From Paraburkholderia sp. SOS3 (lineage in GTDB: Bacteria; Pseudomonadota; Gammaproteobacteria; Burkholderiales; Burkholderiaceae), in assembly GCF_001922345.1 (NCBI RefSeq), contig NZ_CP018812.1, positions 248,001-312,000 on the forward strand: a stretch of 64,000 nt of DNA, given 5' to 3'. Below the pieces are notes generated by a model. It searched no databases and was not told where the DNA came from. It was given only the letters and a program-made list of their open reading frames with translations. The position numbers were made by a program, and so were the translations under genes. Below, one piece after another: positions 43,609 to 51,810 of this stretch (position 1 is the first letter of the stretch; each line of letters begins with the position of its first letter).

Positions 43609-44742
43609 TCAGAGCGTGCCCGCCATGTTGCGCACCCAAGTGGCGAAATTCTCGTTTTCGAACTCGTACGCGTCCCTCGGCGACTTGACGACAACGCCTT
43701 TTGCCGCGAGGCGCCCAAGCGCGCGTTGGACATGAGTAGCGCCTAGCGCCTCGATACCCAGCTGTTTCCTGAAGTCCGCCATCGCGTCGCGGGTAAACGG
43801 CCTGAAAAGAGGATTTCCCGCGACTTCCCGAACCAGCAAGCGTTCGAGTGCGCTCAAGCCCTCCCACGTGGTTTCATGGCCTTCCGCTCCGGCCAGCTTC
43901 TCGATCTGCAGCGACACCGCGGTATCGAAAGACATGCGCGGCTGCATCATCAGCGTAATTGCAACTTCGAGCAGCGGTTCCGGACGGTGGTGAAACTGCG
44001 CGAACGCGGCCTTCAACTTTTTCTCGTTGAGCTTGCGCGAAGTGGCAGCCGCAAACCGCTTCGCAACGAATTGCACGAACGCTTCGTCGAGCAGCGGAAA
44101 GTCTTGCAGCGGATTCGCTGCCGAATAGAGCGGCGCACGCGTGTCCGTAAAAACATGGCCGAGCTGCGTGCGCGATGAACCGGTGAACACGACTCGAAGA
44201 TTGTCGCGATACTTCGTCAGCGCCGTACGCAGCGCGCGCGCCACGTCTTCGCCTTCTTCGCTTCGGCCGAGAGACTGGGCTTCGTCGACGAGCAGCAGCA
44301 CGGGCCTGCGCCGCGTCAGATCACCAAGTAATTCGTCGAGCCGCAGTGCCGCAGCGGTGGCGGCCCGCTTTTTGTCGTCATTGAGTTCGATCGCGCCTTC
44401 TATCGACGTGCCGGCGATTTCAGCCTTGCCCCTTAACGACTTCACGGACGGCGCCAGCCTCGCTTTCAGCTTCTTCGCGAATGTGTCGGGCTCCTGCGGT
44501 AATTCCAGCGCGTGCAGCAATGCGGCAGCAGGTGTTTGCCGCGTTTGCCAAAGATCGGCGTAGACGACGTGGTAGCCCATCTGCTGGGCAGCGGGCGCCA
44601 GATCCTGCCGCAGAAATACCGTTTTGCCCGTGCGCCGCGGCGCAAAGATGGTGAGCGACGCGAGAATGCCCGAATTCAGCGCAGCCAGATAGGCGTTGGC
44701 CAGATCCGGGCGAGGAAAGTGCCAAAGCTCGGTCAGCTTCAT
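43609..44742 (-). CDS. Solitary AAA+ ATPase with C-terminal winged-helix-like domain
   Basis: A 377-residue P-loop protein. Walker A is APRRTGKT (residues 34-41), Walker B is VLLLVDEAQ (about 148-156), and a sensor-1-like strand is LRVVFTGSSRTQLG. The C-terminal third (about 290-377) looks like a winged helix (LSALERLLVREVAGN, ATHVQRALGRLAAKGVVV). The layout is that of the archaeal-type STAND/AAA ATPases often linked to mobile DNA or regulation. No partner gene is recognisable. It lies between soeABC (139-bp gap) and the frd operon (101-bp gap), with its own AT-rich, palindromic promoter, so it appears to be an independent insertion. Confidence 0.8.
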   Translation of the reverse strand: MKLTELWHFPRPDLANAYLAALNSGILASLTIFAPRRTGKTVFLRQDLAPAAQQMGYHVVYADLWQTRQTPAAALLHALELPQEPDTFAKKLKARLAPSVKSLRGKAEIAGTSIEGAIELNDDKKRAATAAALRLDELLGDLTRRRPVLLLVDEAQSLGRSEEGEDVARALRTALTKYRDNLRVVFTGSSRTQLGHVFTDTRAPLYSAANPLQDFPLLDEAFVQFVAKRFAAATSRKLNEKKLKAAFAQFHHRPEPLLEVAITLMMQPRMSFDTAVSLQIEKLAGAEGHETTWEGLSALERLLVREVAGNPLFRPFTRDAMADFRKQLGIEALGATHVQRALGRLAAKGVVVKSPRDAYEFENENFATWVRNMAGTL

Positions 44743-44744
44743 GA

Positions 44745-44804
44745 ATTACACAAAATTATTGTCGATTTGAGTAATTATACACACCGGTGATAATTTCGTG
44801 TAAT
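44745..44804 (-). promoter_or_regulatory. AT-rich palindromic promoter/operator of the AAA ATPase gene
   Basis: On the minus strand TTACAC (-35, at 44798-44803) and TATAAT (-10, at 44774-44779) are separated by 18 bp. The promoter is enclosed by a 15-bp inverted repeat with one mismatch: ATTACACAAAATTAT (44745-44759) and ATAATTTCGTGTAAT (44790-44804). The second arm overlaps the -35 and the first lies between start site and ATG, as in autorepressed genes. Confidence 0.65.
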
Positions 44805-44881
44805 GGCCGCCAGGTAAGGAGCGGCCGAGCCGGCGGCCGTGCCGAGGCGCTTGCCAGCGCTTCGGGTGCCGCCTCGCGCGC

Positions 44882-45832
44882 TCAGGCTGCCTGGCGGTAA
44901 TAGAGGTTCTGCGGATGACGCGCTTCGGCGAAAAAGAACCAGCGCTCGGCCACGAGCCCCGCGTACTGGATCGCACACGCGGCGCATAGCAGCACGGCCG
45001 ACAGCGCGACCGAACCGACGCTGCCACCCAACGCAATCAGCACGAACGGCACCGGGAACGCCGCGATCAGAAACGTCCACTTGATGCGCTGCAGTGTTTG
45101 CGGCGTCTTGCCATGGAAGAACTCGCGCAGATTGAACGCGCCAGCCGTAAAGCCGCGCGATTTCTGGACGACCTTCGCCGAACGGATACCGGTCGCGCTT
45201 TGCACCGTCGATTTCGGACGCAAGCGCGCATTGCGCCTGAGCGACGCGACGCGCGCGACACAGCCGGCGAGCGTCAGCACGCACGCGCAGACCGCGAGCC
45301 CCGGCACGAGCGTTGGCGCGCACCACGCGGCGCTTGCCGTCGCGACCGTGAAGCCCGACGCGCAGCCGAGCAGCACGAAATTCACCATCGTGAGCGGTGT
45401 CGCCCACTCCTGCAGAAAGCGCAAGCACGCATAGATCATCGACGTGCAGACGAACAGTGCGCCGCTCGCGAGCACAGCGATCGCGCCGGCCGCGAGCGAA
45501 TACGGCAAGCCAAGCGCATGCAGCACGCCGTACGCAAACACGCATGCGAGAAACACCGGCAACGCGAGGCATTCGCGCGACAGCCACGACGTGCGCCACA
45601 TCGCGATCGCGCGCCACGCGCGCTCCGGATGTCCGAGGTGAAAAAACGATGCGAACAGTCCAAGCACGCCGAGCACGACCGACAGCGCGGCGCCGGCGAC
45701 AAAGAACGCCTGCGGCGGCATCGCGATCAGGCCGAGCTGCGCAACGAGTTCGACGCCGAAGAGCGCGATCATCAAGCCTTGGCCCGCTCCGCTCAACGTC
45801 GTCAGAAATACAACCGAGAAAGCCGGATTCAT
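44882..45832 (-). CDS. soeC: SoeC-like (DmsC-family) membrane anchor of sulfite dehydrogenase
   Basis: A 316-residue DmsC-family protein with about eight transmembrane helices (SVVFLTTLSGAGQGLMIALF at the N-terminus; LASFFHLGHPERAWRAI carries conserved His and Arg). DmsC-type subunits anchor molybdenum enzymes on the inner membrane and exchange electrons with quinone. It follows an iron-sulfur and a molybdopterin subunit in the order A-B-C of SoeABC. The ATG at 45832 has AGGAG 8 nt upstream; longer in-frame starts add an unrelated lead. The anchor faces a cytoplasmic catalytic subunit here, as in SoeABC. Confidence 0.82.
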   Translation of the reverse strand: MNPAFSVVFLTTLSGAGQGLMIALFGVELVAQLGLIAMPPQAFFVAGAALSVVLGVLGLFASFFHLGHPERAWRAIAMWRTSWLSRECLALPVFLACVFAYGVLHALGLPYSLAAGAIAVLASGALFVCTSMIYACLRFLQEWATPLTMVNFVLLGCASGFTVATASAAWCAPTLVPGLAVCACVLTLAGCVARVASLRRNARLRPKSTVQSATGIRSAKVVQKSRGFTAGAFNLREFFHGKTPQTLQRIKWTFLIAAFPVPFVLIALGGSVGSVALSAVLLCAACAIQYAGLVAERWFFFAEARHPQNLYYRQAA

Positions 45833-45852
45833 CGTGGGGTCTCCTGATTCTT

Positions 45853-46605
45853 TTAAACGCGCGTCGCCATCGACGCGAGATCGACCGTGCCGTGCTCGAG
45901 CCCGGCCGTCCCCGCCGTATGACTGTGCCCTTCGTGGTCCGCGCTTCCGGCATCCGAACCGCACGAGCATGACCCGCTGCCGCACGCGGTGGTCTTCTGC
46001 CGCGGCAAATAGTGGTTTGCGGGACGCGTGCCCCACTCCGGCATCAGCTGGTACCCGCCGCGCTCGCGAATCGCCTTCGATACGACGGATTCAGGATCGT
46101 GGATATCGCCGAACAGACGCGCCGACGTCGGGCACGCGAGCACGCAGGCAGGCTTGCGGTCGCGCTCGGAGAACGCCTCGTTGTGAATGCGGTCCGCGCA
46201 GAGCGTGCACTTCGTCATCTCCTTGCGCTCTTCGTCGAGTTCGCGCGCGCCGTAGGGGCATGCCCACGCGCAGTATTTGCAGCCGATGCAGCGGTCGAAG
46301 TCGACGAGGACGAGGCCGTCTTCCTTGCGCTTGTAGCTCGCGCCGGTCGGACACACGGGCACGCACGGCGGATCCTCGCAGTGCAGGCACGATTTCGGAA
46401 AGTGGATCGTATCGGCGAGTGGAAATTCGCCGGCCTCGAAGGTCTGCACGCGGTTGAAAAACGTGCCGGACGGGTCGGCATCGTAGGGACGCGCATCCGA
46501 AAGGCTGCCTGCCTCGCCGGACGTGTTCCATTCCTTGCAGCTCGTCACGCAGGCGTGGCAGCCGACGCAGACGTTCAGATCGATCACGAGCGCCATCTGG
46601 GTCAT
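45853..46605 (-). CDS. soeB: SoeB-like four-cluster ferredoxin subunit
   Basis: A 250-residue DmsB/SoeB-type protein with four [4Fe-4S] motifs: CVGCHACVTSCKEW, CLHCEDPPCVPVCPTGAS, CIGCKYCAWACPYG, and CTLCADRI with CVLACPTSARL. The C-terminal 45 residues are rich in Gly, Ser, His and Cys (CGSGSCSCGSD, EGHSHTAG), an unusual tail that might bind metal. It carries electrons from the molybdenum subunit to the membrane anchor. The start is the ATG at 46605, with GAGGAG 8 nt upstream; five residues further up a weaker start exists. Gap to soeA is 11 bp and to soeC 20 bp. Confidence 0.85.
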   Translation of the reverse strand: MTQMALVIDLNVCVGCHACVTSCKEWNTSGEAGSLSDARPYDADPSGTFFNRVQTFEAGEFPLADTIHFPKSCLHCEDPPCVPVCPTGASYKRKEDGLVLVDFDRCIGCKYCAWACPYGARELDEERKEMTKCTLCADRIHNEAFSERDRKPACVLACPTSARLFGDIHDPESVVSKAIRERGGYQLMPEWGTRPANHYLPRQKTTACGSGSCSCGSDAGSADHEGHSHTAGTAGLEHGTVDLASMATRV

Positions 46606-46616
46606 CGGGGTGCTCC

Positions 46617-49571
46617 TCAAATATCTTTCGAAGTTTTGACAGTCCGGCGCAAACGCGCCGCGAATTCGCCGCTCCCCGCGAAATAGGTCTGCACGATGCG
46701 CTTGAACGTGCCGACCGATCCGGGCAGCGGCTGCATCGGCGCGAATTGCGGCAGCGTGTGATCGGCATCCGCTTCGGCCGGATAGACGCGCACGCGCACG
46801 TCATACCACGCGGCCTGGCCGGTAATCGGATCGGAGTTGGAAATGCGCGAGGGCGACTGAGCGGAAGAGGTTTTGCCCGCCTTGCCATCAACGGGCAATT
46901 CGTCCGTGATCAGGTGATTGAGCAGAAAGCCGCGCTGCGATTCGTTGGCGTCGGGCCCGAGATTCCATGCGCCCGCGGCCTTGCCGATCGCATTCCATGT
47001 CCACACCGTGCCCGGTTCGACCGCCTCGCTATAGCGCGCCATGCAACGCACCTTGCCCCATTGCGATTCGACGTAGATCCAGCCGCCGTCTTCGATGCCC
47101 TGCTCGCTCGCCATGCGCGGGTTCATAAACAGGTAATTCTCGCCATGAATCTGGCGCAGCCAGGCGTTCTGCGAGTCCCACGAGTGATACATCGCCATCG
47201 GCCGCTGCGTGACCGCGGCCAGCGGAAAGCGCGCGAGATCGGTGGTGTCGCGTTCGAGCGGTTCGTACCAGAACGGCAGCGGATCGAAGTAGCGTTCGAC
47301 GCGTTCGCGCAGATGGTCGGGCGGCTGACGTCCCTTCGTTTTGCCTTGCGCCGCCAGACGGAATTTCTGCATCACGTCCGAATAGAGCGCAATCACAATC
47401 GGTTCGGGAAACTTGCGAAAACCCTTTTCGACCGCGAATTGCAGATACGGACCATTCTGGCCACGCATGTACTGCATCGTTTCGGGCAGCGTGTAGTGGT
47501 ACACGCAGTTGTGTTTCGCGTATTGCTCCCACTGATTCGGGTTCGGCTTGCCGACCAGCGCATCGCTGCCGTCCTCGCCGCGCCAGCCGATCAGGAAGCC
47601 CACGCCCGAACCCGGCGCGGTTTCATGCTTAACGATGAACTCCGGATAGTCGCGATATTTGCGCGTGCCGTCCGGCTTCGTGAAAGCCGGCAGCTTGAGA
47701 CGGCTGCCGAGTTCGATCAGCACTTCCTGGAACGGCCGGCATTCGCCGCTAGGCGGCACGACCGGCACCCGCACGGAATCGACCGGACCGTCGAATTCGG
47801 AGATCGGGCGGTCGAGCATCGACATCGCATCGTGACGTTCGAGATAGGTCGTATCCGGCAGAATCAGATCGGCAAACGCCGTCATCTCCGACTGAAACGC
47901 ATCGCACACGACGATAAACGGAATCTTGTATTCGCCGTTGTCGTGCCTGTCGGCGAGCATCTTGCGCACTTCCACCGTATTCATCGACGAGTTCCATGCC
48001 ATGTTGGCCATGAAGATCATCAGCGTATCGATCGGATACGGGTCGCCGCGCCAGGCATTCGTGATGACGCTATGCATGAGCCCGTGCACCGCGAGCGGGT
48101 ACTCCCACGAGAACGCCTTGTCGATGCGAACCGGTTCGCCGTGCTCGTCGATAAACAGATCTTCGGGCGCAGCCGGCCAGCCGAGCGGCCCCGTTGCAAG
48201 CGGCGTGTTCGGCTTCACCGCATCCGGGCTGTTCGGCGGTTTCGCCGACGGCGGCACCGCGCGCGGAAACGGCGACTTGTGGCGAAAGCCGCCCGGCCGG
48301 TCGATCGTGCCGAGCAGCGACATCAGCACGGCGAGCGCGCGAATCGACTGGAAGCCGTTCGAATGGGCAGCCAGGCCGCGCATCGCATGAAATGCAATCG
48401 GATTACCGGTTACGGTCTCGTGCGTTTGGCCCCATGCATCGGTCCAGCGAATCGGCAGCGTGATCTTGTGATCGCGTGCGGTATCGGCCATTTCGCGTGC
48501 GAGACGACGAATCGTGTCGGCGGCAATGCCGGTGATTTCAGCTGCCCACTCGGGCGTGCATTGCGCAGCGCGTTCGCGCAGCAGTGCGAACGACGGCGTG
48601 ACCGGTGTGCCGTCGTCGAGCGTATAGCGGCCGTCGAGCGCGGGCGTAGCGCCCGGCGTGTGATGCAGCACCGGGCGCTGGCTTGCGCTATCCCACCACA
48701 AATGATTTTGCGGAAACAGCGGATTGCTTTCCGGTGCGTCGAGATTGCGCACGAACAGGCCGAACTCGTCGCTTTGCTCGTTCATATTGAGCAACTCGGC
48801 CGCATTCGTATAGCGTTTGACGAATTCGTGATCGTAGCTGTCGGTGGCGAGCAGTTCGTGGATCAGCGCCATGAACAGCGCGCCGTCGGTGCCGGGTCGA
48901 ATCGGCACCCATTCGTCGGCAATCGCGGCGTAGCCGGTGCGCACCGGATTGATCGCGATAAATCGGCCGCCCGCGCGCTTGAACTTCGAAATCGCAATCT
49001 TGAGCGGATTCGAATGGTGATCTTCCGCGGTGCCGATCATGAAGAACAGCTTCGCGCTGTCGAGATCGGGGCCGCCGAATTCCCAGAACGAGCCGCCTAT
49101 CGTATAGATCATGCCGGCAGCCATGTTCGCCGAGCAGAAGCCGCCGTGCGCCGCATAGTTCGGCGTGCCGTACTGCTTCGCGAAGAGACCGGTCAGCGCC
49201 TGCATCTGGTCGCGGCCCGTGAAGAGCGCGAACTGCTTCGGGTCGGTGGCACGCAGATGCGCAAGCCGCTTTTCGAGCGTGGCGAGCGCCACATCCCATG
49301 AGACCGGTTCGAACTGCGCCGTACCGCGCTCGGCGTCCGCCTTGCGCATCAGCGGTTGCGTCAGACGCGCCGGCGAGTACTGCTTCATGATGCCTGACGA
49401 GCCCTTCGCGCAAATCACGCCCTGATTCAGCGGATGCTCGGGGTTACCGTCGATGTAGCGCACTTCGCCGTCGCGCAAATGCACGCGAATGCCGCAGCGG
49501 CACGCGCACATGTAACACGTCGTGGTTTTGACCTCGAGCTTTTCGTTTTGCGTACGCGCGTGATGTTCCAT
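46617..49571 (-). CDS. soeA: SoeA-like molybdopterin subunit of cytoplasmic sulfite dehydrogenase
   Basis: A 984-residue DMSO-reductase-superfamily enzyme. The N-terminal [4Fe-4S] motif is C19-x2-C22-x3-C26-x27-C54 (TTCYMCACRCG ... GVICAKGS), followed by the molybdopterin-guanine-dinucleotide domains (FGGPDLDSAKLFFMIGTAED, LILPDTTYLERHDAMSM). There is no twin-arginine signal, so it stays in the cytoplasm, unlike DMSO, thiosulfate or polysulfide reductases. Together with a four-cluster ferredoxin and a DmsC-type anchor in order A-B-C this is the hallmark of SoeABC, which oxidises sulfite to sulfate and feeds quinone. I start at the ATG at 49571 (GGGG 6 nt upstream); the ATG at 49598 has no site. 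Confidence 0.82.
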   Translation of the reverse strand: MEHHARTQNEKLEVKTTTCYMCACRCGIRVHLRDGEVRYIDGNPEHPLNQGVICAKGSSGIMKQYSPARLTQPLMRKADAERGTAQFEPVSWDVALATLEKRLAHLRATDPKQFALFTGRDQMQALTGLFAKQYGTPNYAAHGGFCSANMAAGMIYTIGGSFWEFGGPDLDSAKLFFMIGTAEDHHSNPLKIAISKFKRAGGRFIAINPVRTGYAAIADEWVPIRPGTDGALFMALIHELLATDSYDHEFVKRYTNAAELLNMNEQSDEFGLFVRNLDAPESNPLFPQNHLWWDSASQRPVLHHTPGATPALDGRYTLDDGTPVTPSFALLRERAAQCTPEWAAEITGIAADTIRRLAREMADTARDHKITLPIRWTDAWGQTHETVTGNPIAFHAMRGLAAHSNGFQSIRALAVLMSLLGTIDRPGGFRHKSPFPRAVPPSAKPPNSPDAVKPNTPLATGPLGWPAAPEDLFIDEHGEPVRIDKAFSWEYPLAVHGLMHSVITNAWRGDPYPIDTLMIFMANMAWNSSMNTVEVRKMLADRHDNGEYKIPFIVVCDAFQSEMTAFADLILPDTTYLERHDAMSMLDRPISEFDGPVDSVRVPVVPPSGECRPFQEVLIELGSRLKLPAFTKPDGTRKYRDYPEFIVKHETAPGSGVGFLIGWRGEDGSDALVGKPNPNQWEQYAKHNCVYHYTLPETMQYMRGQNGPYLQFAVEKGFRKFPEPIVIALYSDVMQKFRLAAQGKTKGRQPPDHLRERVERYFDPLPFWYEPLERDTTDLARFPLAAVTQRPMAMYHSWDSQNAWLRQIHGENYLFMNPRMASEQGIEDGGWIYVESQWGKVRCMARYSEAVEPGTVWTWNAIGKAAGAWNLGPDANESQRGFLLNHLITDELPVDGKAGKTSSAQSPSRISNSDPITGQAAWYDVRVRVYPAEADADHTLPQFAPMQPLPGSVGTFKRIVQTYFAGSGEFAARLRRTVKTSKDI

Positions 49572-49909
49572 GCTTGCCCCATACCTCGCAAAGTCCATTC
49601 GATAAAACAGACGAGAGTCCGCTTTTCATCGTAGAGGCGTTATAAGCAAATGAAAAATCGTTATTTCGAATCCGTTCTATCGAACCGACCGATAGTTTTA
49701 CGCGCGCTCCCGCGACGCCCCGGCTCTGGCGCCAAGCCTTTGCTGGCGGGCGATTGCGGGCGCGCGCGGTCCCGAAAGCGCGCGCTTTTCAGGAATTCCG
49801 GCCGCTGGTTACCGAAAGGCTAATGAATGGTTCAGGTCGAGGCGGCGACGCGGCGCTGCCTTGAAAGCGACGCCGCGTCACTTATGACCGCGAGCGAACC
49901 CGTCAGGCG
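49572..49909. promoter_or_regulatory. Upstream region of soeABC with a short palindrome
   Basis: This 338-bp gap lies between the soeA start and the 3' end of the next gene. It holds CTATCG-AACCGAC-CGATAG (49677-49695), a perfect dyad about 106-124 bp before soeA that may be a regulator site. The part next to soeA (49640-49720) is AT-rich, as expected for a promoter. No ORF with a credible ribosome site is seen. Confidence 0.4.
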
Positions 49910-51025
49910 TTATGCGCTGAGCAACATTGCGCGACGTGTCGGCACGGTGCCCGTCACACGTCCAAGCGGCGCGCCGGCCGTCACGAAGCGGATCGCGCGA
50001 CGCATGTACAGCACGCCTTCGTTGCGGCTCACGACTGTCGTCGTCGCGTCGGTCAGCGGATCGATGATGTCGAACAACGGTTCGCCCGCGCACACGGTCG
50101 CACCAATTTCGGCGCGATGCACGAGGATCCCGCTCGCCGGCGCATACAGCTGTTCACTACCGGCAAGCGGCGTAGGAGACATCAGGAGCGCGGGCAACGG
50201 TCTCGCCTCGCCGCGCAGCGCGCCGCGATGCGTCAGATAGTCGATCAACGCATCGCCGTCCTGCTGCGCGACGTCATACGATACGTCGCGCTGCCCGCGG
50301 CACTCGACCGTCACCGCGGCGGTGCCCGTGCGTACCGGCTTGCTCGCCGGCAACGCCTGCTGCAGTTGCCACCAGAACAGGCTATGCGCTTCGTCGAACG
50401 ACTGGCCGCCCGAGTCGTTCGCAAGCATCGACGCGCGCGAACCGAGATAGCGCGCCAGCGGTTCGAACTGCGCCCAGCCCGTTTCGTTCGTATAGAGATG
50501 CATTGCGGCTTCCTGCGAACAGTGCAGATCGATCACGATGTCCGCGTCGAACGACAGCTTCAGCAATTCATGCTGCAACGATTCGAATTCGTCGACAGGG
50601 GTGTGGAGTTCGAGTTCATCGTGCATCAACTGCCGGACGATGCGGCGGTTCTCGAGCGGATCCGCGCCGAGCGTCTCTTTCGCGCGCTCGATCGCCGCAT
50701 TGAACGGCAGGAAATGGCGGTTGAAATTCCTGCCGCTGCCGAGTTCGAAGCGCCCGACGAACTGGCCGAGCACGTACTGCGACAGCCCGATCGGGTTGGC
50801 TACGGGCACGAGCACGATTTGCGCAACGAGCGCGCCTTGCGCTTCGAGTTCGACGAGGCGGCGCTTCAACAAGACGGCCGTTAGCATCGCCGGTGTTTCA
50901 TCGGCGTGCAGCGATGCCTGGATGTAGATCTTTTCGTCGCTTTGCGCCGGGCCGAAACGGAACACCGTCAGCTCGCGGCGCGTGCCGACGGCGGGTGACA
51001 GAAGCGGGATCGATTGCTGGTTCAT
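49910..51025 (-). CDS. Succinylglutamate desuccinylase/aspartoacylase-family hydrolase
   Basis: A 371-residue M14-like zinc hydrolase of the AstE/AspA family. The first zinc ligands are in ASLHADETPAM (His40, Glu43). The Arg/Asn substrate pair is in GSGRNFNRHFLPF, the next His is in DIVIDLHCSQEAAMH, and a C-terminal beta domain resembles a biotinyl-like barrel (YAPASGILVHRAEIGATVCA, GEPLFDIIDP). These enzymes remove acyl groups from N-acyl amino acids or similar amides in the cytoplasm. RidA- and MHS-transporter genes lie just downstream on the same strand. The substrate is unknown; ectoine or N-acyl-diamino-acid related compounds are used by some relatives. Confidence 0.85.
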   Translation of the reverse strand: MNQQSIPLLSPAVGTRRELTVFRFGPAQSDEKIYIQASLHADETPAMLTAVLLKRRLVELEAQGALVAQIVLVPVANPIGLSQYVLGQFVGRFELGSGRNFNRHFLPFNAAIERAKETLGADPLENRRIVRQLMHDELELHTPVDEFESLQHELLKLSFDADIVIDLHCSQEAAMHLYTNETGWAQFEPLARYLGSRASMLANDSGGQSFDEAHSLFWWQLQQALPASKPVRTGTAAVTVECRGQRDVSYDVAQQDGDALIDYLTHRGALRGEARPLPALLMSPTPLAGSEQLYAPASGILVHRAEIGATVCAGEPLFDIIDPLTDATTTVVSRNEGVLYMRRAIRFVTAGAPLGRVTGTVPTRRAMLLSA

Positions 51026-51197
51026 CTCTGGCGGCGCCGGTTATGAAAAGTTCGGCGTCATGCTACGGCGGTTCGACCGTTTAGTCACGGGGCGCCTGAA
51101 GCTGCGGCGCACCGCCCCACTACCCTCGGCACAGGCCGCGCGAACCCTGCCGCGAGCGTCGTTCCCGAATCGGCTCACCGTTGGCGCGGCTGAGCAA

Positions 51198-51653
51198 TCA
51201 TCTTTTCAATTCGAAAATACTGTCGATCTCGACGGGAATGCCCATCGGCAACGTATGCACGCCCAACGCGCTGCGCGCCGGCAATTTGTCTTCGCCGAAC
51301 AGGTCGCGCAGCAGATCGCTCGCGCCGTTCGCCACCTGAGGATGCTGCGTGAACGACGCATCGGCGCGCACATACACGGTAAGCCGGCTGCAACGGTCGA
51401 CCTTGTCGAGACCGTATTCGTCGTCGATGCAGGACAGAATCATCAGCATCGTGAGCTGGGCCGCGCGCTGCGCCGCTTCGAGCGACAGCTCCGTGCCGAC
51501 CATTCCGACGACAGGCTTGCCGTTCTCGAACGGACCAAGCCCCGATACATACATCTGGCTGCCCGATATCGACACCGTACGATACGAACCGAGCGGACGG
51601 ATCGGAGCGGGCAGTTCGAAGCCGAGTTGCGCAAGGCGCGAGGGGAGGTTCAT
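51198..51653 (-). CDS. RidA-family protein (YjgF/endoribonuclease L-PSP-like)
   Basis: A 151-residue RidA-superfamily protein. The substrate-pocket Arg is in KLPARSALGVHTLPMGIPVE, and the family block GSQMYVSGLGPFENGKPVVG is clear. RidA proteins hydrolyse reactive enamines/imines made by PLP enzymes; the longer subgroup seen here is found in catabolic operons. It is 173 bp downstream of the AstE-like gene on the same strand and upstream of a transporter. Its presence hints at an amino-acid-like substrate for this cluster. Confidence 0.85.
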   Translation of the reverse strand: MNLPSRLAQLGFELPAPIRPLGSYRTVSISGSQMYVSGLGPFENGKPVVGMVGTELSLEAAQRAAQLTMLMILSCIDDEYGLDKVDRCSRLTVYVRADASFTQHPQVANGASDLLRDLFGEDKLPARSALGVHTLPMGIPVEIDSIFELKR

Positions 51654-51738
51654 GGCTGGGTTCCAGGTAAAGTTGAGCCTTGCTCGCGCGAGGCGAAAGG
51701 CAAAGGCCGAAAGGCCCGTACGTCTGGAACAGCAACCT

Positions 51739-51774
51739 GTGGCGCTTTATTCCAGAACCCGGATAAAGCGCCAC
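51739..51774. terminator. 12-bp stem-loop between MFS and RidA genes
   Basis: GTGGCGCTTTAT and ATAAAGCGCCAC are perfect 12-bp arms around a 12-nt loop. The hairpin lies 37 bp beyond the stop of the minus-strand MFS gene at 51811. No long T-run follows, so it may be a terminator of reduced strength or an RNA-stabilising hairpin. Confidence 0.5.
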
Positions 51775-51810
51775 CGAAAGGAAAGAAAGAAACAGCCGAA
51801 AACGAAAACG

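Noticed and set aside
46746..49301. 851-codon open frame antisense to soeA
   Set aside because: Same shadow effect; the soeA strand shows cluster cysteines and molybdopterin motifs, while this frame shows none.
46617..49571. SoeA-like protein as DMSO, thiosulfate or polysulfide reductase
   Set aside because: No twin-arginine signal is present and the anchor is DmsC-type rather than NrfD-type; the SoeABC arrangement fits better.
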